Shown: positions 36,299 through 49,973 of the stretch, in pieces
How positions within the stretch are numbered: position 1 is the stretch's first letter
Layout: the number at the start of each line of letters is the position of its first letter
DNA from: Maea johnstoni
Lineage: Eukaryota > Annelida > Polychaeta > Spionida > Magelonidae
NCBI GenBank assembly: GCA_963942565.1
Contig: OZ012685.1
Coordinates: 41,260,433-41,324,432, forward strand
DNA length: 64,000 nt
Direction: 5' to 3'
Notes under the pieces: generated by a model
What the model was told of the DNA's origin: nothing
The model's input: only the letters and a program-made list of their open reading frames with translations
Database searches by the model: none
Translations under genes and position numbers: made by a program

Positions 36299-37600
36299 CA
36301 TCAGCCCGGGGGTCTTGACATGTACATGTATTAAGTCAAGCAGTAAATGAAAGCAACTCTATTATCATCAATGAACATTTATGTAATGTATAGATTTACT
36401 AGTGGACTTCAAAAAAGAAAAGTCATAACTTTGGACAATGCTGGTGTTGAATATCTTTGAACCTCTTTACAAATTAGATATTTGGAATTCTTTAAATGTA
36501 GTTGGATGCTGTAAAGAAGGCAACTGCATTCTGTCATGTGTTTAATTAGATAAATGTGTTGGAACATCATGCAATAATATTGCCCAGGGGCTAGACAGCC
36601 TAAGGGTACCGAATGGATGATATGGTTAGCCCATTCTTAACAGGCTACTATCTTGGGGATAGTTTTCGAGGAGGCACACCTTTTTAAACATATGAAAATG
36701 CTATATAGAAAGCAATGCTATCTAAATATTTTCAAATTATATCATTTTCAAAAAAATAACATCAATTCAAAGAATCCGAAGTTCAATCCAAGTTTTACCC
36801 CCAACCTCCTCTTTTCCAGTGAGGTGAATTAGGTAATTAAGGTATGACTCACATTTAATTTGTCATTTTAAAACTATATATGATGAGACACAATGAAAAT
36901 ATTAAGACAATAGAACTGTTTGCCAATTTAACTTAATATCTGTTTATTCATAAAATTTGAGTATACAATCTTTTTTAAGAACACAATTTTTTATTCCTCC
37001 TGTGTGAACCTCCTTTATGTCCAAGATCATAGAATGTTGCAAAAGTTAATGCAAACTGGTAGTCACATGACACTTTCTGATTAAATCTTATTGGATCTCT
37101 CAACTTGCATGGCTGATCTCTGCAAAAGCTTATCTTTCATAGATATGGCATCAATTTATGTTCACCTCATCAGTCTGCTAAACAAATAAACTGGTGTAAT
37201 TGTGTAATCAGCCAATTGACTACATCATAACTAGACAGAATTATGGAGGAAATAGGTGATTGTTCGGAGGTAAAGTTGGGAAGAGGAATATATAGGGAGG
37301 AGGTGGGGAATGAAATACATTTGACAAGAGGAAGAGGGCTGAAGAAGAGCGTTGGTGTAAAGGTAAAGGTATTCGGTTTATAGTCTTGTATCCACCGAAA
37401 CGCTCACACGACCTTCCTCCCCTAGCAGGCACTGTACACACGGAAACCATTTCAATCCCCCGGGGGATATTCCAGAGCAACTGGCAGCATTTAGCGCACA
37501 TGCTCTAAGCACTGCCTTATTTATGCTAGGTACCCATTTTGCAGCTGGGTAGACTGAAGCAATATGGAATAAACTGTCTTGCCCAAGGACAGACCAATGT
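36299..37600. other. Unassigned stretch, partly repeat-like
   Basis: 36300-37200 is AT-rich without structure. 37500-37600 contains GGTACCCATTTTGCAGCTGG and CTTGCCCAAGGACA, words that I associate from memory with a widespread animal repeat, but no limits can be drawn. Confidence 0.35.
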
Positions 37601-37622
37601 GATATATAGGAATAATGTATGG

Positions 37623-37866
37623 TTGACTATGAAGTCCAACTGAGTCGAGTCTGACTTAATAGGCCTGTATGCACCACTCCTGTGACAGTGTATATTGAGC
37701 ACTGCTTGGGAGTTGGAAAAATGAAATCAGAGTGAAACTGCTACCCAGACTGACTGCAAGACTAGCAGACTTGCTGTCACTGAAAACTCAAAATCCTTCT
37801 CTTTTCTATTTGTGTCCCTTGTTGCCTCCATAATTTTGCGGTTTGACTATGAAGTCCAACTGAGTC
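37623..37866 (+). repeat. 24-bp direct repeat 220 bp apart
   Basis: TGACTATGAAGTCCAACTGA and its flanking bases match exactly over 24 bp at 37623 and 37843. The sequence between has no recognised ends, so this may be a small duplication or the flanks of an insertion. Confidence 0.55.
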
Positions 37867-38289
37867 AACTGTTACTAAGTGTTTTCCTGGTTGTCCACTG
37901 CAAAAACCTTGAACTTTGAACATTGTGCTTATTGTAATTCTTAATTAATGTGGGGTAGGGGTGCTGATGATAAATATGTAATCCTTGTTGTGAAAATGAT
38001 ATATGGCCGTTGTCTGCATTCAGCTAGCTGTATCGCAGACATCGGCTGTATACCATTTCCACAACACAGATAACTAATAGTTTCTACTTTTTTGGCTTAT
38101 AATAGGGTAAAACACAGTAAGGACTTTGCTAAGGCCACCCATCCATACCCTAACGCTAGTCAGCTACAGTGCCAACATTTAATTTCTTCACTAAATGTGT
38201 GGGCAGCCCGGGCATAATACATGGCCGCATGCCCAATTGCCACCCTGTTTTCAGGGCATGGATGCGTGGATGACCTCACAAGTGAACGT

Positions 38290-38741
38290 AGCTTCAACTC
38301 ACAAGCTACGTGGGTCATTGATTTGTTTGGCTTATTTTTTGACATGTTAGCAATGGGCGGTTGTACAACCAGGCACTGGGAGACGACTGGTGCAGGAGTT
38401 AGATATCTGTACTGTATAGGCTAGCCTGCTCTGTGTGGCGGAGCTGGAAGGGATAAGCCTCCCTGTAAACCTTGCATTCCTGGCTGGTCCCTGCTTGCAC
38501 TCTGTGATAATTGGTAGCTTCAATTCACAAGCTACGTGGGTCGTTGATGTGTTTGGCTTATTTTTTGACATGTTAGCAATGGGCGTTTGTACAACCAGGC
38601 ACTGGCAGACGACTGGTGCAGGAATTGAATGTCTGCACTGTAGGCTAGCCTGCTCTGTGAGGCCCTGGAAGGGATAAGCCTCCCTGTAAACCTTGCATTC
38701 CTGGCTGGTCCCTGCTTGCACTCTGTGATAATTGGTCTGGG
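38290..38741 (+). repeat. 226-bp tandem duplication
   Basis: Two nearly identical units start with AGCTTCAAYTCACAAGCTAC at 38290 and 38516 and both contain GACATGTTAGCAATGGGCG. The open frames of 60-124 codons here are carried by the duplication and look non-coding. Confidence 0.88.
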
Positions 38742-39099
38742 CCGGTGGCAGAGGTCAGGTTCCCAATTTGTTCCAGGAGAGATTTACATCATTACGCTGA
38801 GGAGCTGAGGAAGTTTACAAAGCTATTCCAAGTGCTGATTCAAAACAGCAGGGTCAAGATTGAAACCTTATAGCAAGGGAATACCCATCTCTTGCATTAG
38901 GTGATTCATTCAAAGAAGAGAAAAGGTTTACCATTTCTAATATATGTTTGTGAACACAATGAGTGTTATCATAAATTTGAATGGGAGATATTATATATGT
39001 CCCTGTTGGAATTGTAGAATTGGCTATAGTGAAATGGAATCTAAGAATCTGTATTTGAAAGGTGAAAATTACAATGTCATTTTTTCTTAACTTACCTTT

Positions 39100-39215
39100 A
39101 GGTAGAAGTTACCCCTGGTACTCAAGTTATCTAAGGCTACCCGGGCAAAAACAGCTGGCTAAAGTTATGCTGATCTAAATATGGCAGAAAAGGTCACAAG
39201 TGATTCCAAATTAAA
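39100..39215 (+). mobile_element. Degenerate SINE 3' part next to the TA microsatellite
   Basis: Diverged words of the SINE 3' half are visible: CTGGTACTC, AGCTGGCTA, ATGGCAGAAAAGGTCAC and ATTCCAAATT. The (TA)n array begins about 20 bp downstream. It is too diverged for firm limits. Confidence 0.33.
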
Positions 39216-39236
39216 ATACTTTGTTATTCAAAATAG

Positions 39237-39441
<205 letters not shown>

Positions 39442-40460
39442 ATGCTCCTGTGGTGATGTTCCTGGTGGCTGTGAGCATACTCCAGTATTCTCCATCCATA
39501 TGATGCCATCTCTCAATGCTCCAACCTCTCTCTCCTATGGAATAACATGCAGTGGTGTGTTTTCCTCACACATGCACAGCAGCTTCTGGACTGCTAGGAA
39601 TGTGAAATAGGTTAATTGCTTTTGATAGTTTCTGGTTTTAACACTTTTTGCTTACGTTTAAGCTTATTGCCTAGTACACATCATTGATATTTTTGGGTTA
39701 GGTTCAGCAGACATCTGCTTCAAGATGATTGTTTCAAGTCTTGTTCACTCTGGTCTAATTCCTTAATGGTATTAGAATAATAGAAAGGGCGTTTGCTTTA
39801 CATTTGTATTACATTATATTTACAATCAAAAGATACAATTCTAACTCCCAATTAATTCTTTTCATCTAGAAAGAGGTTCTTGTTATTAATTACTTAATCC
39901 TTTATCAATAATTTTAGTTCCTCATTTAGTAAAAGCATACAATCAGGAATCTGTCATAGAGAGGGTTCCTGATATGATAAGGTACCCTTTTAGAACTGGA
40001 AAATGTTTAATGATGCATTGACTTTAAATCCCTCTGGCTGGTAGAAAGGAATTCCAATGGCTCAGAAAACAAGGACTTTTTCATGCACATCTGTTAAACT
40101 CTAGAGTGCTGTTTCACTGTGCAGTTTTCAAATCTTTTTTTCTTTTGAAAAATCACCAGTTGTGTTGACATTTGCCCTTGGTGGCAGAGAGCAGTGCTGG
40201 ATATGACTGGTATGTGGTGTGGATTACAGGCCAATGCCGCAAACAGCTTGAAATATTAGACAGGTAGGCAGTCTGAGTTTACCGAGGCTAATAGCGCCAC
40301 CAGACACCACACTAAAAAAAAACACACATGATTTCCAGCCTTACGGTCTCTCGTGGTTTCCTGCTAGTGTCGAGTTAGCATGCTGGCCACATTGGCTTAG
40401 GGAAAGAAATATATTGATCCGTCCAGCGTTTGGAGAAGATGTTGAATGTCTGGCTAAAAG

Positions 40461-40524
<64 letters not shown>

Positions 40525-40789
40525 TAATAACAATAATAATAATGATAATGAAGATGATAAAATAATGATAATATATTTATAATAGTAATAATGATAATGC
40601 TAATAATAGTAATACTAATGATTAATAATAATGATTATATTGATATAATAGCAATAATAATAATAATAACAATAACAATAATGATTATAATAATAATAAT
40701 AATAATAATAATGATAATAATAATAATATTATAATAATAATAATAGTAATAATAATAATGATAATGATGATGACAATAATTATAATAAA

Positions 40790-40839
<50 letters not shown>

Positions 40840-40862
40840 TAATAATAATAATAATAGTAATA
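40461..40862. repeat. AAT microsatellite, about 400 bp
   Basis: Starts with a pure AAT block (40461-40520), then AAT mixed with GAT, AGT and ACA units, and ends with a second pure block. Confidence 0.95.
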
Positions 40863-41164
40863 ACATGTGTTCTTTATACCTGATTGTTTTGAGGTTTCAA
40901 AAGGGAAACAACAGATTGGTAGTAGCTTTTAATGATTAATGAACTCAAATAGTTTGTCATAATGTTCCATGCACACATCATGTTATGCCACCATATGCAA
41001 ACACATTAGCAAAGTGATAAACATGTTAATTTTAACCCTAATCAAACTATGCATACCGCATATGCATGTTTTACATTAGTGGAGGTTGTTGGGGACATGA
41101 TCATGATGGCAGGATGGGTCATCAATCTTAGCCACTTACTCAAGTATTGGCCAGAAGACATAAA

Positions 41165-41372
41165 CCTTTATGCTGCTGGTGGCTAATTCAGCCAATACTA
41201 AATAATGCAAAATCCCTGAAAAATGATCTAAACCCTGGCACATGGGTACTCATCTGAGAGTACTCAGTGAGAGCTTTCCAATGAATACCAACAAAAAAGG
41301 GTTTAGATAGTTTTCAAAAAAAATCGTTGCGTCCTTGTGCTTTGGACGAAAATAGCCTCAGCATTGGAAGGG
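41165..41372 (+). mobile_element. TTAA-A MITE, copy 6
   Basis: Recognisable over its full length. The left flank and first bases are mutated (TAAACCTTTATGCTG), while the right end keeps AAGGG followed by TTAA. Confidence 0.74.
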
Positions 41373-42667
41373 TTAAGGGTAAACATGTTAAGTTTAACCC
41401 TGACAAGTTGCATGGGCAGTTGCCATATACATATATGCTATACATTAGTGAAGGTTAAGAAGAAGATGAACATGATGACAGATAGGGCCATCAATCTCTG
41501 TCACGTGATGAGGTATTGGCCAGAAAAGTATGTTGGTTTTATGAGTAGTTCATGAGCAGACACCATGTTGTAGCACTCAGGGTAATGGCTCCTAAGATCA
41601 TATTCTCTCCGCCCACTCTACTTAACATTGCAGCATGTCTGACTTCTATTTAATGATGAGCATTAATTCTTAGAATTGCTCAATGGTACTAGATACACTG
41701 CAGATGTCTCCTGTTTTAATATATGGGTGCATGAAGCACCAAATGACCAAATGACCTGACTTGTTATTGTTAAGTATAGTATTACATACATTTGTAATTG
41801 ATGATTGACTGTGAGCCTGTTAATTGATCCAATGTTTTCATGGTTAAAACAGAAATTATTTGAAATATATAAAGAAAATTTATTCACAAGAATGTTGAGA
41901 TGAAATTCAGTTATAACTTGAAATACCTCTTCCATTCAAAACAAATGCAACCCTCTTAGATCATCAACATGGCAATTTGACTAAGGGAAAGATGTTTTAG
42001 GCTATTCATACCTAGATATACCTAGATATTGAGAAACCTTTAGAAATATCTCAAAACTTTAAGCAATATCTCAAATATTCAAAAAAGTAAAAAATTGACC
42101 ACCAGTGATGGTTTCTTTAAGTTTTTCTCAATTTTCAGGTCATTTGTCTCAACTAGATCATCTGTGCAACATTTGAATCCTTACCAACCAGAGATTTGAA
42201 AGAATTTTTTTGACTAGCTAATCAGCAACTGTTCTCTCTGAAATATGTTCTGAATAAAAGCTCATTTCAAAAAGATACCACTAAAATAGTCAGAACATTT
42301 TAGGCACTTCTGTAAGCATCTAATAGAGAGGAAGTCAGAAATATGGAGCGCACATGTCTGTTACATGAGTCCTGCTTTTGAGTGCCAAGGGCAAATACAC
42401 CACCCGAAGGTGTTACTCCTTAAAGAAAACATTTATCCTGCTTTCAGAAAAAATAAAAGATCCAAAGGTCACTCTCCTGTATAGTTCATCCCTGAAATGT
42501 TTCTTCTTCCACACTCAGAGTGTGCAAAATTTAACATTCAAGTTATTGCCACAGGTTGACTCTCATAGAGATTTGTAATATTAATCAGTTTTTGGTATAT
42601 AAGCCTAGCTACTAGCCCTTACAGCGATTACCCTGAACTATATGCCAATCCTCACACTTACATTGGA
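41373..42667. other. Unassigned stretch between two MITEs
   Basis: The minus-strand frame 41663-41935 and plus-strand frame 42378-42578 have unremarkable composition and no splice signals in phase. Confidence 0.4.
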
Positions 42668-42675
42668 GTATAACC

Positions 42676-43102
42676 TAGAGCTGCACTCATGGAGGGAGAT
42701 CAACTCATGAGCTCGCCACGCGTTTGACTCGTGAGCTCATGAGCTCACGGACGTTCCAACTTTCCAAAGAAATACTTATTTTCTAGCCCAGCTATTAAGA
42801 AATAAATATTTACAGGTGGAGATTTACCAACATTGCCATGTCTATTTAATTTTAAAACGTGCTGACGAAGTTCAAAGGTCAGTGTAACATTCAGAACCGC
42901 TTGAATGTATAAATTGGAGATCGTAAAGAGGACATGACGGCGATAAACAGTAATGTTTGTTAATAATGTGTGTTAGATGCTCTGTGTTACGTTAGTGTTT
43001 CCAACATAGACGAGCTCACGATTAGAACATTTCAGCTCGAGCTCGGCGAGTTTGCCCCAGGGCTCGAGCCACTCGAGTTCGTGAGTGGTGAGTGCAGCTC
43101 TA
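42676..43102 (+). mobile_element. hAT-type MITE, 427 bp, copy 1
   Basis: The 8-bp duplication GTATAACC lies at 42668-42675 and 43103-43110. The ends TAGAGCTGCACTCA and TGAGTGCAGCTCTA are inverted repeats. Subterminal sequence is rich in GAGCTC and TCATGAGCTC palindromes. An 8-bp duplication is the hAT signature. No coding capacity. Confidence 0.9.
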
Positions 43103-43333
43103 GTATAACCTGCTATCTGGTTATTTAGTTTGCATCATGGCCACATGAGGGAGTGGTATAAGGTGTAAGATAATAAGTGGTATAAGCTGTAAAATAGTTA
43201 ATTGACTTCTGGGCATGACCACTTTATATACTATACTCAATATAGATTCAAGGGCAATATATATATTCCTATATATAGGAATTGGGAAAAAACTCTTGGG
43301 TAAACCATAATTTTGAAAATCAATTTTCTCGCT

Positions 43334-43732
43334 TAGGCGACGGTTACTGCATCTGTTGGTTACCGGATCCTTCCCAGACCACTTTTACAGGGTCGGAAGG
43401 GAGGCAATTAAAATTAAAGTTGATTTTTTTCATATTTTTTTTAACACATGGAAATCTAAGTAAGCAAACAGTCGGGAGGGAGGTAATAAAATTCAATAAC
43501 ACTGTATCGCATTGCTAATGTAATGTTGTATTGCTCTGGTATTAATATTCTTGTAGTTTTGTAGTTTTATTACCATCTATGGTAGGTTTGGTGTACCTAC
43601 CTACGGCTCGGCGGCAGAGCACAAAATAAAGGGTGGGGGGGGGGGGGGGGGGGATCACATTTATTTTCCTGTCAGCTCGATTCCACTTTGATCGGCGGAT
43701 CTGGGAACCAATAAATCAAATAACCGTCGTCT
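43334..43732. repeat. Imperfect 400-bp foldback
   Basis: Arms at 43334-43372 (CGACGGTTACTGCATCTG...) and 43690-43732 (its approximate reverse complement ending AACCGTCGTC). The loop holds a run of 19 G at 43635-43653. Possibly an old MITE. Confidence 0.35.
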
Positions 43733-43989
43733 TTATGCAAATTTATGAAAAAATAATCTGTGAAAGATAGTTGGTTGCTCATTGTAATTAAATATCTAAT
43801 ATTTTGTAAATTGAAATACTGATATCCTACTAGTAGACTCTTGTTTATGGTAGACAATATTTGAACAACAATAACAAAAAAACAAACAATTTCTTTCCTC
43901 TTTAAAATGACTGAAAATGACGTATGACTTATTGCTGCGCAGGTCATCAATGTGTTAAAACCTAGCTGTTTGATTTCAAACTATTCATG

Positions 43990-45190
43990 AGTTAAATGTG
44001 TTTTGACTTGCTGAAGTGTGTTTGTTATCATTGCCTTAATTCATGTTTAAGTGGGAAACACTGTTGACATCCAAGATAGCTCTGTATACAAACAAGAGCT
44101 CAATTTATCTCACCAACTCTCCTCAGCCTCATTATGTATGCGCACAATCTCCCACTAACACCCCTTGATTGAGTCAATTCGCAAATTTGCTGATTTTGTG
44201 CTTAGCATTTTTCTGAATGATGGTACAAGAAACCAGTTAAGGGTTATGGGTTGAATAGGCTAAAGACATTAAAAGAATAGAAAAAAATCTCTTGCTTAAC
44301 AGAAAATGTATTTTTTTTTCATCCTAAATCTGAAATCCTCTATCCTAGCCCTGTTTTCAAAGGAAGAGTCCACTTACTGGTGCACATGTTACCAAACTTG
44401 GCACGGCATCCAAGTGGCTGGATTGAATTCACTGAACATCGACCAGGAGAAATGTCAGGGGAGTCTACACATGGAAACACAGCCACTCATTCAATTAAAA
44501 AATATCAAGTTTACAGTTTATAAGTCAGACTTGGAGGAGGTTTCCATAGCAACAGCATCCTTGTGAAACGAGCTTGATGAATTTTGCAGGAGATTTCGTT
44601 GATGGAGATTTTTACAGGCAAACGTTAAAGATATCAACATTGCAGGATTTGTTTTATTGACCTACTCTATTAGTTGGGTTATACATTTCGTCTAGTGTAT
44701 CCTAGGCATGCAAAAAAGTAATAGCACAGACACTTTAGGCTGGTGAGAACTGCAGTACTGAGTGCAATCATCTGGTAGTTTTGAGGAATCCGGAGGCAGA
44801 ATCTTTTGGATGAGGAAATCAGTGCATGGTATGGGCAGCGCTCTAACATAACCTACCAGATTAGAATAACCTTGTTCTGAGTGAATGCCTCAGAACAGTT
44901 ACCCACACAGGCTTGTTACAAACAAGTCTTACTTTGTGTGTTGGAATATTGGAAGCAGCAACCAATAGTAAAAGAATAAGGATGAAGTCATATTGGGCTT
45001 GGATTGACTATGTAAGTTATCATGTTTCAATATTCTTTTCTTTTCTTTTGTTTACCTCCTCAAAGCAGACATTGTTAATTTTATTTCTCTCTACCATGTG
45101 ATATTGACAGAAAGTAAGGTCATATGATGTTTTGATCCTATGATAACTAGATCAGGTACTGATGTTGAGCATTTCATAAGTGTTTCCATG
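43990..45190. other. Unassigned stretch upstream of the second TA array
   Basis: GACTATGTAAGT near 45010 is a reasonable donor-like motif, but no open frame leads convincingly to it. Nothing else was recognised. Confidence 0.4.
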
Positions 45191-45191
45191 C

Positions 45192-45383
<192 letters not shown>

Positions 45384-45810
45384 ATATAAGGCTCTACCAT
45401 GTTACTTTTGGTGCAAACTTTTGTATGTGTACTGTATGGTAGGCTTAATTCTGACACCTGTCTTCACCAGTAGCACTTCTCAGTCAGTAAATTCTCTCCG
45501 CAGACAACAATAGGGGCATGCCTACAAGGGATGTGAGGGATTGCTGGCCATTGTGTAGTGTAGGAAAACAATACTATCGCTCTGAGAAGTAAATGATATT
45601 TGATCCTTAAGAAATGTTTTAACTCATATAAAAGGTAAATACCATTTTACTATGTTTTTTGAGTAAATTGATGTTCAGAACTTATATTGAAGTTGAACTA
45701 TGAGGTGTTGTTTATGCTGTTCCCGTCTGTGTCATTGGCAGAGGCCTACTTTCTCTGTCTGTCGGTCAGTACGGTCTGGTGAATTCATGCCTTAGAAGGA
45801 CACATCCTAA

Positions 45811-46014
45811 CCCTTCCAATGCTACGGCTACTTTGTCCAGAGCTCAAGAACGCAAAGATTTTTTAAAACCAACTTAACCCTGTCATGTTGGCATTGATGG
45901 GATAGCTCTCGCTGAGTGCTCTCAGATGAGTACCCATTTGCCAGGGTTTCAGTATTTTTTAAGGTTTTTTGGCTCATTTTGTATTGGCCAAATTAGCCTC
46001 CAGCAGTGTAAGGG
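45811..46014 (-). mobile_element. TTAA-A MITE, copy 7
   Basis: Minus-strand full-length copy flanked by CTAA and TTAA. Confidence 0.76.
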
Positions 46015-47029
46015 TTAATAATAGCCCTTCTAAGGGGCTGGCAAGTATTCAAGTACAGTCTGTCTTCACAACCTCTTCTTGGGGCCATCAATTGTCATTA
46101 TATGTTGAGACTGGCAAAAAGGTGGCTGGACCTGGAGAATCTGGAAACAGCCAGTCTGTTTGACTGGCTAGAAAAAAGTTGAAAGTAAACCTCTGCACTG
46201 GTATTAAGGATGCCATTCTAGACTAGGGCTCTACCTGGTGTCAAATAGCAAAACTAAATTTCTTAAAAGGAAGCAGAAGTGTCTTTGTATGTATGAATTA
46301 TGAATGCTTCCTTGGTATACAGGGACTTAGAATCAGGATTTCAGGGTAGATTGACTAACTGATATTTACTTAATGATTCAATATCTTAAAGATAGGGATC
46401 TTAGGGATCTAATTTTGTACAATCTAGCAATCCCAGCTTCAGAAATCTTGCCAATGAATAGCATACAGCCTTTATTACCCTTGGGACATCCAGGAAGCTA
46501 TATGGTTAATGCCACACTGTTAAGCAGTAGAGATTTCAAATGATATGATATTTTTAAAATTATTTTCTTATTTGGTATTGTATTTAGTACTGAATATTCT
46601 CAAGTGATTCAGGCTGGGTAGATGACCTGATAATCTATTTGCAGATTTTAATCTATTCATACTAAGGGAAAAGTACAAGTTTTTGATATGATAACAAATA
46701 TTATTACAAAATAGGGAAAAGTATCATATTGTTTAAGATTTGATATACCCGTAACTTCTTGTTGTTACATTGTGGATATTTATGTACAAATGCAGTTGGC
46801 CATTTATTTGAGAACTTTTGGAAAGTGTAAGTGCTAGATTTAATAATAAAAAATGTTGCTAGGGTATATTTAAGCAGGAAATTTTATTGAGAATGTCATT
46901 GAAATATGGTATCTTTAAGGAGGATATTGATGTTGTATTGTATGATTAGAATTTTAAAGGTGACAATCCATAATTTATACTTGAATTTCCTTTAATTTCT
47001 CAAAATATTTTAAGGACAGTTGTAGAAAG

Positions 47030-47133
47030 AGTTCAGATAAACAATATTCCTTGAAACATTTTTCAAGAGATATCAAATATTTCTAGAGAGATATCAAAAT
47101 TGTCAGGCGCTTTTGGCTGTTACAGGCATGAAT
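47030..47133 (+). mobile_element. TTAA-B MITE right-end fragment
   Basis: TGTCAGGCGCTTTTGGCTGT followed by ACAGGCATGAATG matches the right terminus of the family. The left limit was not found. Confidence 0.45.
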
Positions 47134-47223
47134 GTGGATAACTGAAAATCTCTCTGTACCTGCATAAATTACTCATGATGAATGCACAATTACTTGCAGC
47201 AGTTGAAACACCTGGATAATATA

Positions 47224-47755
47224 CTGTATACCGTGTTAATATTGCGGCAGTTTAATTAATTCGTACTTTGCGCAACCATGGAGTCCGCATTTATTAAACT
47301 GCGCACTATTATTTGGATATTGGATCCCTATTCTTTAATCCTTCAACACACTGATATGATAGCTTGTCATTCAACATGATGACCCATCGCGGCCTCTGCT
47401 GGTACTGAGTTCAATTACGATGAAGACAACTCACACACCCGAGTGTGATCAAACATGCCGGTAACCACTAATCAGGTTTACTGATTGCAACCAAGATAAC
47501 CCTGTTCCAGGTTGGTGACGAAATACAGATTACACTTGCTTATAATACTGGCAGCATCTGGCATCCCTAAGGGGCTGGCCGGCTTGAATATAGCAACACC
47601 ACCCTATCCAAAAGCCGGGTAGGCTGCATATACCCTTGGTTCCCTCACACAACTTGATCTGGAGGTTATCAATGCGCAATGATTAAACTGTGCATCAAAG
47701 GCAGTTATCTGCTGGGCGCATTATTTTATATGCGCAATATTAACACGGTATACAG
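47224..47755. mobile_element. TA-target element with perfect 23-bp inverted repeats
   Basis: CTGTATACCGTGTTAATATT continuing GCG is matched exactly by its reverse complement at the right end, with TA on both sides (47222-47223, 47756-47757). The 532-bp interior has no transposase frame. The inner word GCAGTTTAATYAAT recurs at 23330 and 23500. Only 19 bp separate it from the family E copy. Confidence 0.75.
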
Positions 47756-47774
47756 TATCCAAATAAGCTGAATA

Positions 47775-47980
47775 CTGTAGTACACACAATTTACGCGTCA
47801 GTTTATATATAGGTACATAGTGTGTGGTTCCGATTTGCTATATATAAAAACGCTGTACTTTTTTTTCTGTACTTTGGCGCTGTCAGCGGCGGCTACCGTC
47901 GCTAACATAAAGATACGCTATGATGCGAAAAATCCCCAATTCGCTATATTTGGGACACGCGTCATATGTGTGTTCTACAG
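47775..47980. mobile_element. TA-target MITE, family E, copy 2
   Basis: Inverted relative to the copy at 7806-8009, 206 bp, TA on both sides (47773-47774, 47981-47982). Shared words include GACACGCGTCAT and CTGTACTTTGGCGCTG. Confidence 0.74.
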
Positions 47981-48817
47981 TATGCTGTAATTTAATCCAT
48001 TTGTGCGTATCAATTCCTCTTGGAAGTTGTCTTAATCTTTCTCAAAAATATTGGGAACAGCAATAACATAAAATATTTTAAGAAGAATTGTTACTAATGT
48101 TCTGGCGAACACTTCTTTGAATATTTTCCCAAGTGCACTTTCTGCTTGAAGATTTCACTAAATGTGTAGGTTGTTTTATGCTTCTTTGGGCATTAATGTG
48201 TTGATAATATAGTATGGTTTTGCATAGCTGTGGGTTTAAATTCAGATGATAGTTATGAAAAACAAAAATGTATGTGACCAGTACTAAAGGGGGGGTACTG
48301 GATGTAGCTATCTATAACTGTGCCCTTTAAAAAAAAAAGAATACAAATATGAAATATCACAATGTGACAAAATATGTCATTTTCTGATTTAGGTGGAATC
48401 AGGTTAGCTCAAACCTGACTACTTTGATATTGATATATCATTGACTAGAGCATAATTGTTGTATGATCAGAAAGCACCACAGGACCTGGGAGGGGAAAAC
48501 CTGAAGCGTGACTTCTAAATGACCCAACTTGTTTCTCACGTGCGATAACAAAACAGATTCAATTACTCCATTGTCTTTTGTAATGAGTGTGAAAACTGGG
48601 ACCATTCTTTTTGCGTCTTGCTGTATTTGAAGAACCTAGCAACCATAAAGCTTATGGAGGAATGTCTTTGTATTTCTAGCCCTTCCTTAGTAATTATAAT
48701 GGCGCAAATAAGTGCATTATCTTGAGTTATGTTTTTTTAAAAAAATCTTAATTGTAATTAACAGCCCCATACAATGATGCAATTAAGTACATTTTTTGAG
48801 TTATGTTTTCCAAGAAA

Positions 48818-49273
48818 GGCCACTCCAATTTTATTACTTGTCTTACGAGCTCTGGAGGCAGGAAATAAGCCATTTTTTTTGGAATAAAAAAGAAGTTGAA
48901 AAATATGGCTTTTTATTATTATTTTTTTTTTTAGAGTCTGCCGACTAGGACTGGTAGCGATATGTTTCTACCAGCCTATTCTAAACTAAATAAAATCAAT
49001 CAATCAATTAATCCCTGTAACCTGAAGGGTGGGAGATATACAAGTCTGAGGCTCTACTACAGCATTGATAACTTCCTGTAGTTGATTGAATCACCCTTAC
49101 AATGAATATTCTTAAAACTTCCACTTTTTTTTTTTTTTTGATTCTGACAGAAAATTTCAAAACCACTTTCGTCCGTAAGACACCAAAGTTGAATTTTTTT
49201 CTTTTTTTTGGAGTTTAACAGGATTTCTTTTCCAAAAAAAGTTTGTAAGAGAAGTAATTAAATTGGAGTGGCC
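48818..49273. mobile_element. Harbinger-like MITE, family F, copy 2
   Basis: Same inverted ends, 3-bp duplication AAA (48815-48817, 49274-49276). About 186 bp of extra sequence (48953-49138) is inserted in the middle. Confidence 0.78.
48953..49138. mobile_element. Insertion inside a Harbinger-like MITE, carrying a LINE-like AATC tail
   Basis: Compared with the sister MITE at 12152-12405, this segment is extra sequence. It contains CTAAATAAAATCAATCAATC, the tail type seen at other LINE 3' ends here, and ends near a run of T. Its exact borders and class are uncertain. Confidence 0.4.
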
Positions 49274-49546
49274 AAACAAACAAAAAAATCATGTAATTAC
49301 AAACTTTATTATAATACCTGTCATTAATGAGTGTGCTTTCAGGGAATTAATTAAAGTAATTTCCATTCTTTTTTCCTATTTGCAAAAGTTTAATGTGTAG
49401 GCCTTAGTATAATATCACGTTTTGAATGAAGCTATACCTTATTTGGTGCCTCAATTTACAAATAGTGAAATAACCATTGCAAACACACAACTCTTCTGAT
49501 AGTCTTTTAGTTCTTATTGATAAAAATCTCTTTGATCAGACTCTAT

Positions 49547-49973
49547 TAGAGCTGCACTCACCACTCACAAACTCGAGTGGCTTGAGCACTATAGCAAACT
49601 CGCCGAGCTCGAGCTGAAATGTTCAAATCGTGAGCTTGTCGATGTTGGGTACACAAACGTAACACAGGGCACATAACACACATTATCAACATACATAACT
49701 GCTTATCGCTGTCATGTCTTCTTTACAATCTCCAATGTATACATTCAAGTGGTGTTGAGTGTTAAACTGACCTTTGTACCTCGTCAGCACGTTTTGAAAT
49801 TAAATAAACATGGCAATGTTAATAAATGTCCGTCAATAAATATTTATTTCTTAATAGCTGGGCTAGAAAATAAATATCTTTTTGGAAAATCAGAACGTCC
49901 GTGAGCTCATGAGCTCACGAGTCAAACGGGTGGTGGGCTCATGAGTTGATCTCCCTCCGTGAGTGCAGCTCTA
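49547..49973 (-). mobile_element. hAT-type MITE, 427 bp, copy 2
   Basis: Same family and length as 42676-43102 but inverted, with perfect 8-bp duplication GACTCTAT at 49539-49546 and 49974-49981. Confidence 0.9.

Noticed and set aside
37500-37590. GGTACCCATTTT and CTTGCCCAAGGACA words as part of a known animal repeat
   Set aside because: The resemblance is from memory only; no second copy or ends in this window to support a call.
38160-38721. Frames up to 124 codons on both strands
   Set aside because: Created by a 226-bp tandem duplication; the two units do not keep one common frame and show no motif.
43635-43653. Run of 19 G as a possible G-quadruplex regulator
   Set aside because: A bare homopolymer in the loop of an old foldback; length is prone to sequencing error and nothing links it to a gene.
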